Source of the DNA: Vibrio litoralis DSM 17657
Lineage (GTDB): Bacteria > Pseudomonadota > Gammaproteobacteria > Enterobacterales > Vibrionaceae
DNA: 64,000 bases
Assembly (NCBI RefSeq): GCF_000426765.1
Contig: NZ_KE384567.1
Span: 541,152-605,151, forward strand
Direction: 5' to 3'
The notes beneath the pieces are model-generated. The model saw nothing but the letters and a program-made list of their open reading frames with translations, was not told the DNA's origin and did not search any database. Position 1 is the stretch's first letter. Each line of letters opens with the position of its first letter. Positions 9,961-20,801 of the stretch are shown piece by piece. The position numbers and the translations under genes are program-made.

Positions 9961-10383
9961 TTAATAAATCGGGGCGCGGCTAATTCCGTGCCTTAAACAA
10001 AAGCTTAACCACTCACCAAGAAATTGGTTTACTTGGAACTTTTCGTCCTTTTGCATCATTTTTTTATTAGGATAATCATAACGCGCTTCTACCCGCGAAA
10101 TCTGCTCACTAGCACACACTTCCGCAACCCGAGCATCATGATATAAGCGCACTTGCATGCGTGGCAGTGGAAATACTGGACGGGCATCACATTGAAAAAC
10201 ATCCACTAAAGTCGTGTAACGCGTAATCTCTTTAACTTCTAATTGATAAGCCATTTGCGAGACTTGATACGAACGCGTATCTCCTACCGTAGGATCAAAC
10301 GGCAGTAAAGAATTCATTTTGGCATAATTGGTTTCATACACTCGCATTAAACCCGCCAGATCAACATGATACGTTTTTTGCAT
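9961..10383 (-). CDS. yqiB: YqiB, DUF1249 family protein
   Basis: A 140-residue soluble protein of family DUF1249, recognised by DLAGLMRVYETNYAKMNSLL and its fixed place between nudF and cpdA. No enzymatic motif is visible. Its function is unknown; in E. coli it is in the nudF operon. It starts with ATG at 10383, 77 bases after nudF ends, so the minus-strand genes nudF-yqiB-cpdA-yqiA are probably one unit. Confidence 0.88.
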   Translation of the reverse strand: MQKTYHVDLAGLMRVYETNYAKMNSLLPFDPTVGDTRSYQVSQMAYQLEVKEITRYTTLVDVFQCDARPVFPLPRMQVRLYHDARVAEVCASEQISRVEARYDYPNKKMMQKDEKFQVNQFLGEWLSFCLRHGISRAPIY

Positions 10384-10460
10384 TAATAACCTTAGAAACC
10401 TTTTTCTAGAATATTTTTAGTCATCAAAACACTGAGATGGTTCATCGACTATAGGTGTCT

Positions 10461-11087
10461 TTACTCAGCCCAACGCTGTTTGATCTTTTGATTATTTAAC
10501 TCTAACCATAGTAGAGCTATGATAGTGGCACCATTTTCAATTACACCAGATTCGACCAGCTGATACGCTTGCTGACGACTCATTACATGCACTTGAATAT
10601 CTTCATCCTCATCATCAACCCCGTGAACACCAGAAGCTGAACTGGCATCGACTTGGCCAATAAACACATCTAAGGTTTCAGAACAGCCGCCAGATGAAGG
10701 ATAATAGTGGCTAATATGTTGTACTTCGCCAATGTCAATGCCAGCTTCTTCTTTGGCCTCACGTCGAACCACTTGATCGAGAGGCTCATCCTTATCATTA
10801 ATACCAGCGATAATTTCTAATTGCCAAGGTGATGAGTGCTCTAGTGCACCAACTCGAATTTGCTCGATTAATACCACTTGGTCACGGGTAGCATCATAAG
10901 CCAGTAAAGCGGCGGCATGACCTCGCTCAAACATTTCACGAATAACCGGCTGACTCCAGCCACCAGCAAATAAACGATGCTTAAAGGTGTATTTCACTAC
11001 TTTAAAAAAGCCATTAAATACGGTTTCTTTACTCGCAATTTGAACGTCACTAGGCTGAAAAAGCGACTTAAATGGTTTAAAGTTCAT
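10461..11087 (-). CDS. nudF: ADP-ribose diphosphatase (Nudix hydrolase)
   Basis: A 208-residue Nudix enzyme with a perfect box at residues 95-117: Gly95, Glu101, Arg109-Glu110 and Glu113-Glu114. The family hydrolyses ADP-ribose to AMP and ribose 5-phosphate. It is the first gene of the minus-strand nudF-yqiB-cpdA-yqiA unit and diverges from tolC across 231 bases. AAGGAG lies just upstream of its ATG. Confidence 0.93.
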   Translation of the reverse strand: MNFKPFKSLFQPSDVQIASKETVFNGFFKVVKYTFKHRLFAGGWSQPVIREMFERGHAAALLAYDATRDQVVLIEQIRVGALEHSSPWQLEIIAGINDKDEPLDQVVRREAKEEAGIDIGEVQHISHYYPSSGGCSETLDVFIGQVDASSASGVHGVDDEDEDIQVHVMSRQQAYQLVESGVIENGATIIALLWLELNNQKIKQRWAE

Positions 11088-11318
11088 AGTGAAACTCCTT
11101 TTTATCGGATCAGGGATCTAATCACGATAATAATCAATCAACAAGCGTTGTTATAAATTTATTTGATAAACATTGAATTTTTTTTAGTTTTTACTTATTT
11201 TATTATCCATCCGGATAGCAAATGGTAAAATAGTGTAAAAGTTTGCATAACATTCTAGCTACTTAGGTTACAATCTAAGCCATGTTGTCTATTAATTTTT
11301 ATAAGCGGGAAAAGAACC

Positions 11319-12680
11319 ATGAAAAAACTGCTTCCACTTATCATTGGCCTTACTCTAGGTGGCGCTCACCTTGCACACGCTGATGATCTGGCAGAGATTT
11401 ATAATCAAGCAAAAGAAAACGATCCTCAATTATTACGTTCAAAAGCAGACCGTGACGCCTCCTTTGAAGCGATCGAGTCAAGCCGCGGTGACCTTTTACC
11501 TCAAATTAATTTGACCGCGGGTTACAATATCAATCGTAATATTAATAACCACAGGGGCTCGCATTCTGTTTCAGGCCCAGCAATTAGCTCTCAGTCTCAA
11601 AACGAAAGAAATACTTTCACAGCAGGCGTGGACTTCTCTCAAGAACTCTATCGTCGCGACAGCTGGGTAAATTTAGATATTGCTGAGCAAAATGCTCGCC
11701 AACAAGATTCAGCCTACGCCGCAGAGCAACAGGCAATGATTTTGCGGGTTTCTCAAGCTTACTTTGACGTATTGCAAGCGCAAGATAACCTAACCTTTAT
11801 CCAAGCAGAGAAAAAAGCGGTAGGTCGTCAACTTGAGCAGACGAAACAACGTTTTGAAGTAGGTCTATCAGCAATCACCGATGTACACGATGCACAAGCG
11901 CAATACGATAGCGTATTAGCCGATGAAATTTTGGCAAAAAATGATGTGACTAACAGCTATGAGGCGCTACGTGAAATCACTGGCCAAGATCATAAAGATC
12001 TAAGCGAACTAGATACCAAACGTTTTGCAGCCAATGTACCGCAAACTAACCAAAATGCATTGGTTGATGAAGCGCAGCAGAAAAACTTAGATTTATTAAC
12101 CGCTCGTATTGCTCAAGATATTGCCAAGAGCAATATTTCTTTAGCTCAATCAGGCTATTCTCCATCGCTAACACTCGATGGCGGTTATCAATATTCAGAT
12201 ATTGACGCCCATGATGACCATTCGTATCAAGGAAACTATACGAGTAATGATTACAATGTTGGTATTAATTTAGTCGTTCCTCTATACCAAGGTGGCACAA
12301 CTAACGCTGACGTGAAAACCGCTCAATACCAATACGTATCAGCAAGTCAGCAACTTGAAGCGACTTACCGTAACGTAGTGAAAAATGTTCGTGCTTACTA
12401 CAACAACATTAACGCTTCGATTGGTTCAATCCGTGCTTACGAGCAGTCTGTGATTTCTGCTAAATCGGCATTAGAAGCAACGGAAGCTGGTTATGAAGTA
12501 GGTACTCGTACTATCGTTGACGTATTAGATGCAACACGTCGTTTATACGATGCTAACCGTCAGCTTTCTGATGCACGTTACAGCTACGTACTAAGTGTGC
12601 TTCAACTAAAACAAGCGGTTGGTACATTGAGCGAGCAAGATATTCTCGATATCAATGCAGGTCTTAAACGTCCATCATAA
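11319..12680 (+). CDS. tolC: TolC outer-membrane channel
   Basis: A 453-residue outer-membrane efflux protein. The signal peptide (residues 1-21) ends HLAHA, before DDLAEIYNQAKENDPQLL, the conserved TolC start. Two outer membrane efflux repeats follow, at about 25-220 and 245-435, each giving helical hairpins and beta strands. As a trimer it forms the exit duct for RND pumps and type I secretion. The tolC-nudF divergence matches E. coli. The intergenic region has a short inverted repeat (CTTAG..CTAAG) about 30 bases before the start, whose role is unknown. Confidence 0.96.
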   Translation: MKKLLPLIIGLTLGGAHLAHADDLAEIYNQAKENDPQLLRSKADRDASFEAIESSRGDLLPQINLTAGYNINRNINNHRGSHSVSGPAISSQSQNERNTFTAGVDFSQELYRRDSWVNLDIAEQNARQQDSAYAAEQQAMILRVSQAYFDVLQAQDNLTFIQAEKKAVGRQLEQTKQRFEVGLSAITDVHDAQAQYDSVLADEILAKNDVTNSYEALREITGQDHKDLSELDTKRFAANVPQTNQNALVDEAQQKNLDLLTARIAQDIAKSNISLAQSGYSPSLTLDGGYQYSDIDAHDDHSYQGNYTSNDYNVGINLVVPLYQGGTTNADVKTAQYQYVSASQQLEATYRNVVKNVRAYYNNINASIGSIRAYEQSVISAKSALEATEAGYEVGTRTIVDVLDATRRLYDANRQLSDARYSYVLSVLQLKQAVGTLSEQDILDINAGLKRPS

Positions 12681-12725
12681 TCTCTGATCTGACAACAATC
12701 AGAGCTTTTGATTCTCGCTTAAAAT

Positions 12726-12757
12726 AAAACGCCACTTCAATTGAAGTGGCGTTTTTG
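12726..12757. terminator. Bidirectional terminator between tolC and hldE
   Basis: A perfect 30-bp palindrome: AAAACGCCACTTCAA (12726-12740) followed directly by its reverse complement. It has A and T tracts on opposite sides and separates convergent tolC and hldE. Confidence 0.9.
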
Positions 12758-12811
12758 TATCTCTTTAGGTTAGTTAATTAATTTGATTGGTATAATTCAA
12801 AGCAGAAAGAA

Positions 12812-14242
12812 TTAACCTTTACCACCTTTAATTGCATTGATGATTTCTGAAGTGGAACAACCATCTTCAAAGTTTAATACTTTTACTTCTCCACCCGCAG
12901 CGATCACCTCTTCACCACCAGCAATCTCTTCTGGCTTATAATCGCCGCCTTTAACAAGAATACTTGGTAGTACTTCTGAGATTAATCGCTGTGGCGTATC
13001 TTCGCTAAATGGTACCACCCAGTCTACTGCGCCAAGACCCGCTAACACTGCCATGCGGCGATCAGTTGGATTCACCGGGCGACCTGGACCTTTGAGACGT
13101 TTTACTGACGCATCTGTGTTAACCGCCACGATGAGCTTATCGCCAAGCTCTGCGGCATTATTTAAATAAGACACATGCCCTGCATGCAAAATATCAAAGC
13201 AGCCATTGGTCATCACCACTTTTTCACCACGCGCACGCGCACGTTTGACCGCTTCAATTAAAGCAGACTCACTGATCACGCCATAATCGGTATCTTTACT
13301 ACCATGGATCGCTTCAGCTAATTCAATGGTTGATAGCGTTGAAGTACCCAATTTACCAACCACAACACCTGCTGCCGCATTCGCTAATGCACAAGCTTCT
13401 TTTAAATCTTTACCCGCGGCAACCGAAGCGGCTAATACTGAAATAACAGTATCACCAGCACCCGTCACATCAAACACTTCTTGCGCTTGAGTTGGTAGGT
13501 GGAATGGTTCTTCACCACGGCGTAATAGTGTCATGCCATGCTCACTACGTGTCACCAATAACGCTTCGAAATCGAACTTTTCAATCAGAGCTAAGCCTTT
13601 TTCTACTAGTTCTCGTTCGTTCTTGGTTTTACCTACGACCAGTTCAAATTCTGATAAATTTGGAGTAAGTAAGGTTGCGCCACGGTAGCGTTCAAAGTCG
13701 GTACCTTTCGGATCAATAAACACTGGAACATTGGCCGCTTTGGCTTGCTGAATCATGGTTTGCACATCGTCTAATGCGCCTTTGCCATAATCAGATAGAA
13801 TCAATGATTTCACTTGAGGGAGGTATTGCGCCATACGCTCTAGCATTGGTTTAGAGTCAACATCTTCAAAGCTGTCTTCAAAATCTAAACGAATCAATTG
13901 CTGGCCACGGCTCATCACTCGTAGCTTAGTAATCGTCGGTAGATTCGGCACGGTAACAAAATCACAAGTGACATTGAGTGACGATAACTTTTGATTTAAT
14001 ACTTGAGCGGGTTCATCTTGACCGGTTAAACCGACTAATTTTGCATTGCCACCTAATGCCGCGATATTCATTGCAACGTTTGCTGCACCGCCCGGTCTTT
14101 CTTCATTATTTTCAATTTTAACTACCGGTACTGGTGCTTCAGGCGAAATACGACCTGTTGGGCCATACCAGTAACGGTCTAGCATTACATCACCAATGAT
14201 CAATACACCAGATTGAGCGTAATCAGGCAAAATAGGTTTCAT
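12812..14242 (-). CDS. hldE: Bifunctional heptose 7-phosphate kinase / heptose 1-phosphate adenylyltransferase
   Basis: A 476-residue two-domain enzyme, full length. The PfkB-type kinase domain (about 1-318) has [20 protein letters not shown] at the start and GAGDT at 261-265. The nucleotidyltransferase domain (about 340-476) has TNGCFD at 345-350 and HAGH at 353-356. It makes ADP-D-glycero-D-manno-heptose precursors for the LPS inner core. It lies downstream of glnE with 129 bases between, as in E. coli. Confidence 0.96.
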   Translation of the reverse strand: MKPILPDYAQSGVLIIGDVMLDRYWYGPTGRISPEAPVPVVKIENNEERPGGAANVAMNIAALGGNAKLVGLTGQDEPAQVLNQKLSSLNVTCDFVTVPNLPTITKLRVMSRGQQLIRLDFEDSFEDVDSKPMLERMAQYLPQVKSLILSDYGKGALDDVQTMIQQAKAANVPVFIDPKGTDFERYRGATLLTPNLSEFELVVGKTKNERELVEKGLALIEKFDFEALLVTRSEHGMTLLRRGEEPFHLPTQAQEVFDVTGAGDTVISVLAASVAAGKDLKEACALANAAAGVVVGKLGTSTLSTIELAEAIHGSKDTDYGVISESALIEAVKRARARGEKVVMTNGCFDILHAGHVSYLNNAAELGDKLIVAVNTDASVKRLKGPGRPVNPTDRRMAVLAGLGAVDWVVPFSEDTPQRLISEVLPSILVKGGDYKPEEIAGGEEVIAAGGEVKVLNFEDGCSTSEIINAIKGGKG

Positions 14243-14371
14243 ACTGTTCTCCGCATGCTTAACGAATACATCATTTTCATTAAGCTAAAATTAACGTTGT
14301 TAAGCCGATAATATCACAGGCTTATATAGCCAAGTAACTCAAGATGTAGAATTCAGCAACTGAGCTTGTAT

Positions 14372-17230
14372 TTAGTCACTGTGTTGAACAAACCAGTGCT
14401 GCCATTGTGCAATAACACAATCTCTTTGCTCAGTAAAACGAGAGTCATCAACATCGACATCTAAGTTTAGCAAGTTTCTATGATGCGTTTCATTACGCAG
14501 GCAAGTATAGGCCGCTATTAATTGCTCAGAATCTTGAACTGTCATTAGTCCTTGTTCGGCAGCCTTTTCCAAAATACGCACATTATCCGACCATTGGGTT
14601 AAAGGCGAATGAGTGTGGCTATATTGCAACACCAAATATTGCACTAAAAACTCAATATCGGTAATACCTCCTTTATCTTGTTTAAGCATAAAACGGCCCG
14701 GCTTCTTGGCGCTTAAGTGCTCACGCATTTTCTCTCGCATATCGCTAACTTCTTGGCGGAGTTTTTCACCATCTCGCTCTTTAGTAAGTACGTTATGTCG
14801 AATGTGACTGAAGCTTTCCACTAGTTGAGCATCGCCGTAAATAATCCTAGCTCGTACTAATGCTTGATGCTCCCAAGTCCAGGCTTGTTGCAATTGATAT
14901 TCTTCAAAGGTTTCTGTTGCACAAGCCAGTAAACCAGATGTACCAGAAGGCCTTAGGCGAGTATCCATTTCATATAAAATACCCGATGGCGTTCTCACAG
15001 AAAAAATATGCACAATTCGCTGCGCTAGCCTTAGGTAAAATTGGCGACCATCAATTTCTTTTTGCCCTGTGGTATAAACGTTGGTTGGGCAATCATGCAA
15101 AAACACTACATCAAGATCTGAGTTATACCCTAGCTCCCAACCGCCCACTTTGCCATAACCGACCACCGCAAAGCCGCGGCCTTCTCTATCGGCTAAATGA
15201 CTCGGCTCACCGTATTTTTCAGTGAGTTGCAGCCACGCTTGTTGTACCACGGCATCCACTATCGCTTCTGCCAGATACGTTAAGTGATCGCTTACTTTCA
15301 TCACAGGAAGTACCCCTGCAATATCGGCAGCCGCAATACGCAAAATACAAATCTGCTTAAATTGGCGCAGCGCTTCCATTTGCTGCTCCATATCATCTTC
15401 TGGAATGCGCGCTAGAAAATCACGTAACTCAGAGCGATACTGATGTAACTCAATAGGGTTATACAATTGCTGAGGATCGATTAACTCATCTAGTAAAATC
15501 GGATAGCGACCTAGCTTTTCAGAAACCATCGGGCTTGCAGTACATAGGCGGACTAGCTGCTTTAACGCTCCGGGATGCTCTTCTAACAATTCTAAATATG
15601 TCGTTCGAGTCACGATTCGATTCAGTAGATGTAATACTCTCGCCAAACCAAACTGGGCATCTTTATGCGCAAAAACCATCTCGAAGACTTTAGGCATTAA
15701 GCGAACAAGCACTTCACGTCCGCGTGGACCCAGCGTCTTTTTGGCAAGATCTTGCTTAAAACGAACGATCACTTCAGCTAAAGCCACCGCATGTTCCGAT
15801 CCAACATCTTGCTGCAAAATAGTTTCTAATACATCCGCTTCACTGGCCATATCCCACATTTCAATAAAATGCGGTGCAACCGAATCTTCGGACTCCTCTT
15901 CCTCACCGATTAAATCAACAAAAACTTGATGAACATTCTGCATATGTTGGAAGGTGGTTTGAATTAGTGAAGACCAATCAGGCATCGACATAGCAAAGGC
16001 TAAACGCTGCTGATCAAGCTCATCATCAGGCAAGGTTTGAGTTTGCTTATCACCAATCGCTTGCAATAAGTTTTCCAGGCGACGTAGAAATAGATAAGAT
16101 TCACGCAAGGTTTGCACTTCATGTGACTCAAGCAGACCAAGCTCATCAATCGCGGTTAAGGTTTCCAATAAGCCTCGCCCTTGCAAACTCGGCTCTCGCC
16201 CACCACGAATTAATTGAAAAACCTGCACGATAAATTCAATTTCACGGATACCGCCTGCGCCAAGCTTAATGTTATTGCTCAAACCGCGGCGACGCACTTC
16301 AGCACTGATCATCGACTTCATGCGGCGCAAAGATTGGATCGCACTAAAATCAATATAACGGCGGAACACAAACGGCCTAAGCATCTGACGCAGCTCTTGA
16401 TATTGAGGATACATTTCACAGCCCATCACGCGAGCCTTCACCATCGCATAACGTTCCCAGTCACGACCTTGTTCTTGGTAATAATCTTCTAGTGCGGCAT
16501 AACTCATCACCAATGGGCCACTTTCGCCAAATGGGCGTAACCGCATGTCAACTCGATAACAAAAGCCATCAAAGGTAGTCTGATCGAGCGCTTTGATCAC
16601 ACGTTGACCTAGGCGAGTAAAGAACTGGGCATTATCTAAGCTGCGACGCTTACCTTGAGTTTCGCCATTTTCTGGGTAGGTAAAAATTAAATCAATATCC
16701 GAAGAAAAGTTCAGCTCAGCACCACCGAGTTTACCCATACCAATAATCAGCATAGGTTGGGCTTCTCCTTGCGCGTTGCACGGCGTTCCCCACTCTTCAC
16801 AGCATACTTTGTATTGCCATTGATATGCTTCAACAATCATCGCCTCCGCCAACATCGACAAATGCTGCAAGCTCGTTTCTAGAGGCCATTGTTGCAAAAA
16901 ATCACGCCAAGCAATGATCAACATTTCTTGACGACGGAATAGCCGCAGTTGATGCAAAAAGTCGATTTCATTGCCACATTGCGATAACCGTTGCTGCAAC
17001 TCCTGACGATAATTCTCAGCACGTTTATTTACTTTAAGGAGTTGAGGCAACTGTTCGAGTAACGTCTCATCACTCATCAGAGATTCAGTAATAAAGTCGC
17101 TTAGACCTAAAACAGTTTCGAGCTGCTGCTTTTCGTCTTGTGACCAATCTTGTAAGCTATTTGAATGACGCTCAAGCAATGTAGTGAATGCAGAATCAGA
17201 AAGGGCTTGTAGCGCAGCAGGCAAACTCAT
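14372..17230 (-). CDS. glnE: Glutamine synthetase adenylyltransferase/deadenylase
   Basis: A 952-residue protein with the duplicated GlnE layout: two nucleotidyltransferase domains, [18 protein letters not shown] at about 164-182 and [18 protein letters not shown] at about 685, each followed by a PII-uridylyltransferase-like helical domain. It adds or removes AMP on glutamine synthetase according to PII status. The frame is open for 18 more codons upstream (ATG at 17284), but the ATG at 17230 has AAGGAG 6 bases before it and gives the normal length, so it is chosen. hldE lies downstream. Confidence 0.95.
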   Translation of the reverse strand: MSLPAALQALSDSAFTTLLERHSNSLQDWSQDEKQQLETVLGLSDFITESLMSDETLLEQLPQLLKVNKRAENYRQELQQRLSQCGNEIDFLHQLRLFRRQEMLIIAWRDFLQQWPLETSLQHLSMLAEAMIVEAYQWQYKVCCEEWGTPCNAQGEAQPMLIIGMGKLGGAELNFSSDIDLIFTYPENGETQGKRRSLDNAQFFTRLGQRVIKALDQTTFDGFCYRVDMRLRPFGESGPLVMSYAALEDYYQEQGRDWERYAMVKARVMGCEMYPQYQELRQMLRPFVFRRYIDFSAIQSLRRMKSMISAEVRRRGLSNNIKLGAGGIREIEFIVQVFQLIRGGREPSLQGRGLLETLTAIDELGLLESHEVQTLRESYLFLRRLENLLQAIGDKQTQTLPDDELDQQRLAFAMSMPDWSSLIQTTFQHMQNVHQVFVDLIGEEEESEDSVAPHFIEMWDMASEADVLETILQQDVGSEHAVALAEVIVRFKQDLAKKTLGPRGREVLVRLMPKVFEMVFAHKDAQFGLARVLHLLNRIVTRTTYLELLEEHPGALKQLVRLCTASPMVSEKLGRYPILLDELIDPQQLYNPIELHQYRSELRDFLARIPEDDMEQQMEALRQFKQICILRIAAADIAGVLPVMKVSDHLTYLAEAIVDAVVQQAWLQLTEKYGEPSHLADREGRGFAVVGYGKVGGWELGYNSDLDVVFLHDCPTNVYTTGQKEIDGRQFYLRLAQRIVHIFSVRTPSGILYEMDTRLRPSGTSGLLACATETFEEYQLQQAWTWEHQALVRARIIYGDAQLVESFSHIRHNVLTKERDGEKLRQEVSDMREKMREHLSAKKPGRFMLKQDKGGITDIEFLVQYLVLQYSHTHSPLTQWSDNVRILEKAAEQGLMTVQDSEQLIAAYTCLRNETHHRNLLNLDVDVDDSRFTEQRDCVIAQWQHWFVQHSD

Positions 17231-17302
17231 AGAAACTCCTTGTTTCATTAATAGGCCATTATATTGGTCGTTTATCTTGTGCATGATAAAGTGCGGATAC
17301 TT

Positions 17303-17325
17303 TATACCCTAGTCACTTAGGTATA
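17303..17325. repeat. Imperfect 23-bp palindrome, relative of 372-394
   Basis: Arms TATACCCTAGT and ACTTAGGTATA around C; 9 of 11 arm positions are complementary. It lies between divergent glnE and the K+ channel gene and shares the frame TATACC..AGTCACTT.GGTATA with the element at 372-394. Confidence 0.6.
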
Positions 17326-17359
17326 TTCTACGTTAGAAATCAATTAATAAGGAAACACC

Positions 17360-18115
17360 ATGGCTAAGGTGCATAACGGCTCCGATTTTAAACCAATGAG
17401 CTTAATGTCATTATTGCTTTCGTTTATCTCAGTCGGCATTGTCATTTATTTGCTCCTGTTTCCAGTCGATCAAGAAACCCGCCATACCTTATTAGGCATA
17501 GATACCGCCATTTGTATTCTCTTTTTACTGCAACTGACGATTGATTGCTGCCGCTCTGCACACAAATTAGACTATTTGGAATCCCATTGGCTAGATATCG
17601 TCGCCAGCATTCCTACCATTGAAATCCTTCGACTTGCTCGAATCTGGCATATTATCAGAATGCTGTCCCTATTCCGCTATAGCAACTCTTTTATCAAGCA
17701 AGTCAAACAGAACCGTAAAGAAGCAACCTTAGCAACTATCTTCACTTTATTGATCATTTTAGTCTGCAGCGGCTCTATTTTTATGTTGATGTTTGAACGT
17801 GATGCGATCGATAGCAATATCCATACTGCCGGAGATGCCTTGTGGTGGAGTTTAGTCACTATATCTACAGTAGGTTATGGTGATCACTATCCTGTCACCG
17901 TTGGTGGCAAAGTACTCGCTACGGCAATGATTATCTGTGGTGTGGGGATATTCGGTATGATTTCTGGTTTGATCACATCAATTTTAACTTCGCCGGTAAA
18001 AACCGAAGCAGAAGATAATAATGCACTACAACAATTGCTATCTCAGCAACAAATCATGCTCGATAAAATAGAACGCTTAGAGCAACAGTTACAGCAGAAG
18101 AATCGAGATAGTTAG
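17360..18115 (+). CDS. Voltage-gated-type potassium channel subunit
   Basis: A 251-residue ion-channel protein. Hydrophobic segments lie at about 14-34, 44-62 and 75-90. An Arg/His-bearing S4-like stretch (RLARIWHIIRMLSLFR) is at 91-106. The pore segments flank the K+ selectivity filter TVGYGD at 170-175. A Gln-rich coiled coil forms the last 30 residues and could drive tetramer formation. The size and filter match small bacterial Kv/Kch-like channels. Physiological role is unknown. It has AAGGAAA upstream of its ATG and converges on ygiF across a terminator. Confidence 0.88.
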   Translation: MAKVHNGSDFKPMSLMSLLLSFISVGIVIYLLLFPVDQETRHTLLGIDTAICILFLLQLTIDCCRSAHKLDYLESHWLDIVASIPTIEILRLARIWHIIRMLSLFRYSNSFIKQVKQNRKEATLATIFTLLIILVCSGSIFMLMFERDAIDSNIHTAGDALWWSLVTISTVGYGDHYPVTVGGKVLATAMIICGVGIFGMISGLITSILTSPVKTEAEDNNALQQLLSQQQIMLDKIERLEQQLQQKNRDS

Positions 18116-18164
18116 AATCGAAAGAGCTAGCTTCATTGACTTCAAATATTCAACTAGCAGAAAT

Positions 18165-18192
18165 AACAAAGGGATCTTTCGATCCCTTTGTT
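18165..18192. terminator. Bidirectional terminator between the channel gene and ygiF
   Basis: AACAAAGGGATC and GATCCCTTTGTT pair around a TTTC loop, a perfect 12-bp stem between convergent genes. Confidence 0.85.
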
Positions 18193-18227
18193 CGTTATTG
18201 GATTGAATCAATCATGAATTGCGCCGA

Positions 18228-19751
18228 TTAATTATTTCGATGCCAATATGGAGCAGCTTCAATACAACGAGCACGCGTTTGCTCCATGGCATGTAGAATC
18301 GACATTTCTTGACGTCTTATCCAGCGCTCTAACTGTTCTTTATCCGATTCTTCAAGATCAGGTAATAACTGTTGTAATGGCTCTAGAGTCAATAAATCAT
18401 CAATCCCTTCCAACAAGTCTACCCAAGGCAAACGAAATTGAGTACGCAACTCTAAATCGAACAAGTAAGCGAACGCCAACCCAGTAAGCAAGTTACGTTT
18501 CAAGCGAGATTGCTGATCGATATAATCTTGGCGCGACAACTCACGCTCAACTGGAAAAGCTTCAATTAGCTCTGCCCAGCTGCGATCTAACTGCTTCATC
18601 GCAAAAGGTTTAACGTCTTGTGCCATTTTTTCACGCGCTTTGTCGTCTAAAAATGGTTGCCAACCTTTCGATAAAATCCAACGACTTAAATCCAGCAATA
18701 CTGCGGTATAACGTGCAGACTCAAATAACTTTAAAATCAAATCTGAACTAGGTAGAGCTTCTTTTTGTTCATTCAGTACCGCAACCAGTTGCTTTTGGCA
18801 ATCAAGCTTACGCAAGGTATAGCCTTTATCTTCGGTTAAATCCTCTAAATACTGCGAGGTTTTCAACCAAGATAACTCTTCTTCTAACCATTTGAACTCT
18901 TGGCGCAATAACGCACTAGCACGGCGAGGAATGATCCCGCCATAAACCGTAAACAACTGACGAATAAAGTGAATCGCATAATCTATTTGCTCTAACGCTT
19001 CTACCGTTTTTTGCTCACAGTAGATTTGTTCATGGTAATGCCAGTGCGACAAGCCATGTTCTAGCGATTGAACAAAACACTCTTCTACGCTGAATTTTGG
19101 GTCCGTTTCAATTAAAGAAAAATCTAGCACCGGATCGGACTCGTGGTTTTGCGCTAAACGATAACCGCGAGCCGCTTTACTTAAATTACCTAAACGCATG
19201 CCACCTTGATCAGACAAAATGCGCGCTAAAGTAAACAAGGATTCGGTTTGCCCTGATTTCAGTTCTAACTCTACTTCACAAATAGGTGACTGTTTGTCGC
19301 CTGCAACCACGACACCTTGATCGAAAGCCACTTCTATTTGACTTCCATCCGGCATGCTCAATAACCATTGCTCACGCTCAAAGTTGGTGGCGAAGAGCGG
19401 GACAATTTGCTGTTGTAAGACAGATACTTCTCGGCCTGCTGGCCAAATATCATCTGGGTGAAGTAAAAGATTCGGTTCATTACTGGTATGCTCAGCATTG
19501 TATTCGGGACGTTGATGCAGGCCCGCTACGACTCTACCAGACGTTTTAACCGTCTGAACATACACGCCATCGCTTTGACGAATCCGCAAACCAATATCAT
19601 GGTCGCGTAACCAAGAATCGGCGGTATCAAAATAAATATTGCCAAGCTCTTTTCTACTATGCTGTAGGACTTTGGTCTCGGCAATTTTTTTCTTTAAAAT
19701 ATCTGTGAAATCAGGTGAAACAAAAAACTTAAGTTCTATCTCGGTTTCCAT
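18228..19751 (-). CDS. ygiF: Inorganic triphosphatase YgiF (CYTH-CHAD)
   Basis: A 507-residue protein. The CYTH domain (about 1-200) opens with the ExExK metal/phosphate motif at Glu4-Ile-Glu6-Leu-Lys8. A CHAD domain rich in His, Arg and Lys (about 215-490) follows. E. coli YgiF hydrolyses inorganic triphosphate and CHAD domains bind polyphosphate. It keeps the glnE-ygiF-ygiM neighbourhood of E. coli, but here the K+ channel and phosphate transport genes have come between. Its closeness to the Pit phosphate system is suggestive but not proof of a link. Confidence 0.9.
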   Translation of the reverse strand: METEIELKFFVSPDFTDILKKKIAETKVLQHSRKELGNIYFDTADSWLRDHDIGLRIRQSDGVYVQTVKTSGRVVAGLHQRPEYNAEHTSNEPNLLLHPDDIWPAGREVSVLQQQIVPLFATNFEREQWLLSMPDGSQIEVAFDQGVVVAGDKQSPICEVELELKSGQTESLFTLARILSDQGGMRLGNLSKAARGYRLAQNHESDPVLDFSLIETDPKFSVEECFVQSLEHGLSHWHYHEQIYCEQKTVEALEQIDYAIHFIRQLFTVYGGIIPRRASALLRQEFKWLEEELSWLKTSQYLEDLTEDKGYTLRKLDCQKQLVAVLNEQKEALPSSDLILKLFESARYTAVLLDLSRWILSKGWQPFLDDKAREKMAQDVKPFAMKQLDRSWAELIEAFPVERELSRQDYIDQQSRLKRNLLTGLAFAYLFDLELRTQFRLPWVDLLEGIDDLLTLEPLQQLLPDLEESDKEQLERWIRRQEMSILHAMEQTRARCIEAAPYWHRNN

Positions 19752-20004
19752 AGTGATACCTATTGTGAATTACCCAGAAAGGATATTGCGGAATTGAGTA
19801 GTGAGCAAGAGAGAAATATATGATCAAATTACTTGGACATACTTATAACTCACAATAATATGATCTGCAGATAACATGATCTAAAATAGTATGAATGCTT
19901 TTCAGATTAAGTTAACATGCGCGACTTTATAGCACAGTCCAGTATTTGAGCTAAAGTTAAGCCAAATGTCCAATGGGTTATATTTTTTTGTAGGTCGAAT
20001 AACC

Positions 20005-20685
20005 ATGCCAGTAAATACGATAATGGGGTTATTTGCAAAGTCCCCTATTAAGCCTTTGCAAGAACATGTTGTATGTGTGAACGAATGCTGTTCTCACCTA
20101 ATCCCTTTTTTTGAAACTTGCGCCAAAGGCGACTGGGAAGAAGCGAATAACATTCGTGAAAACATCTCTCGTCTAGAGCGTGAAGCTGACGTATTGAAGC
20201 GCGAGATCCGTCTCAAACTTCCACGTGGCCTTTTCATGCCGGTAGATCGTACCGACATGCTTGAACTCCTCACTCAACAAGACAAGCTTGCTAACCTTGC
20301 AAAAGATATTGCAGGGCGCGTGATTGGTCGTCAGTTGGAAATCCCAACTCAAATGCATGAAGCGTTTATTGCTTATGTATCTCGTTGCCTTGACGCTGCA
20401 AGCCAAGCTCAAGAAGTTATCCACGAATTGGACGAACTACTTGAGACAGGCTTTAAAGGTCGTGAAGTGACTCTTGTTGCCGAAATGATTAACCAACTAG
20501 ATGAAATTGAAGATGACACTGACACGATGCAAATTGAGCTTCGTCAGCAGTTAATGGCAATTGAATCTAAATACAACCCGATTGATATTGTATTCCTATA
20601 CAAGATCCTTGAATGGGTTGGTGGTATTGCCGATCAAGCACAACGTGTTGGTGCTCGTTTGGAAGTCATGCTGTCTCGTTCTTAA
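20005..20685 (+). CDS. DUF47 / PhoU-like partner of the Pit transporter (TIGR00153)
   Basis: A 226-residue all-helical protein of the DUF47 family (TIGR00153). The conserved start is MPVNTIMGLFAKSPIKPLQE, so the ATG at 20005 is chosen over an in-frame ATG at 19966 that adds 13 atypical residues. The family is distantly related to PhoU and is nearly always encoded next to Pit-type phosphate carriers, which it may regulate. The pit gene follows 116 bases downstream in the same direction. No signal peptide or membrane segment is seen. The 250 bases before it show no recognisable Pho box. Confidence 0.88.
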   Translation: MPVNTIMGLFAKSPIKPLQEHVVCVNECCSHLIPFFETCAKGDWEEANNIRENISRLEREADVLKREIRLKLPRGLFMPVDRTDMLELLTQQDKLANLAKDIAGRVIGRQLEIPTQMHEAFIAYVSRCLDAASQAQEVIHELDELLETGFKGREVTLVAEMINQLDEIEDDTDTMQIELRQQLMAIESKYNPIDIVFLYKILEWVGGIADQAQRVGARLEVMLSRS

Positions 20686-20801
20686 CGTTCGACATAGCTA
20701 CAATAAATAAAACAGTAAAAAATAACTGATGCGGTAAGTGCAGGGTGTGATTCCTTGCGCCCAACTTACCTAAATTGTTATCTCAAAAACTAGGTATTAC
20801 G

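Noticed and set aside
17231-17284. N-terminal extension of GlnE by 18 residues
   Set aside because: The internal ATG at 17230 has AAGGAG at ideal spacing and gives the normal family length.
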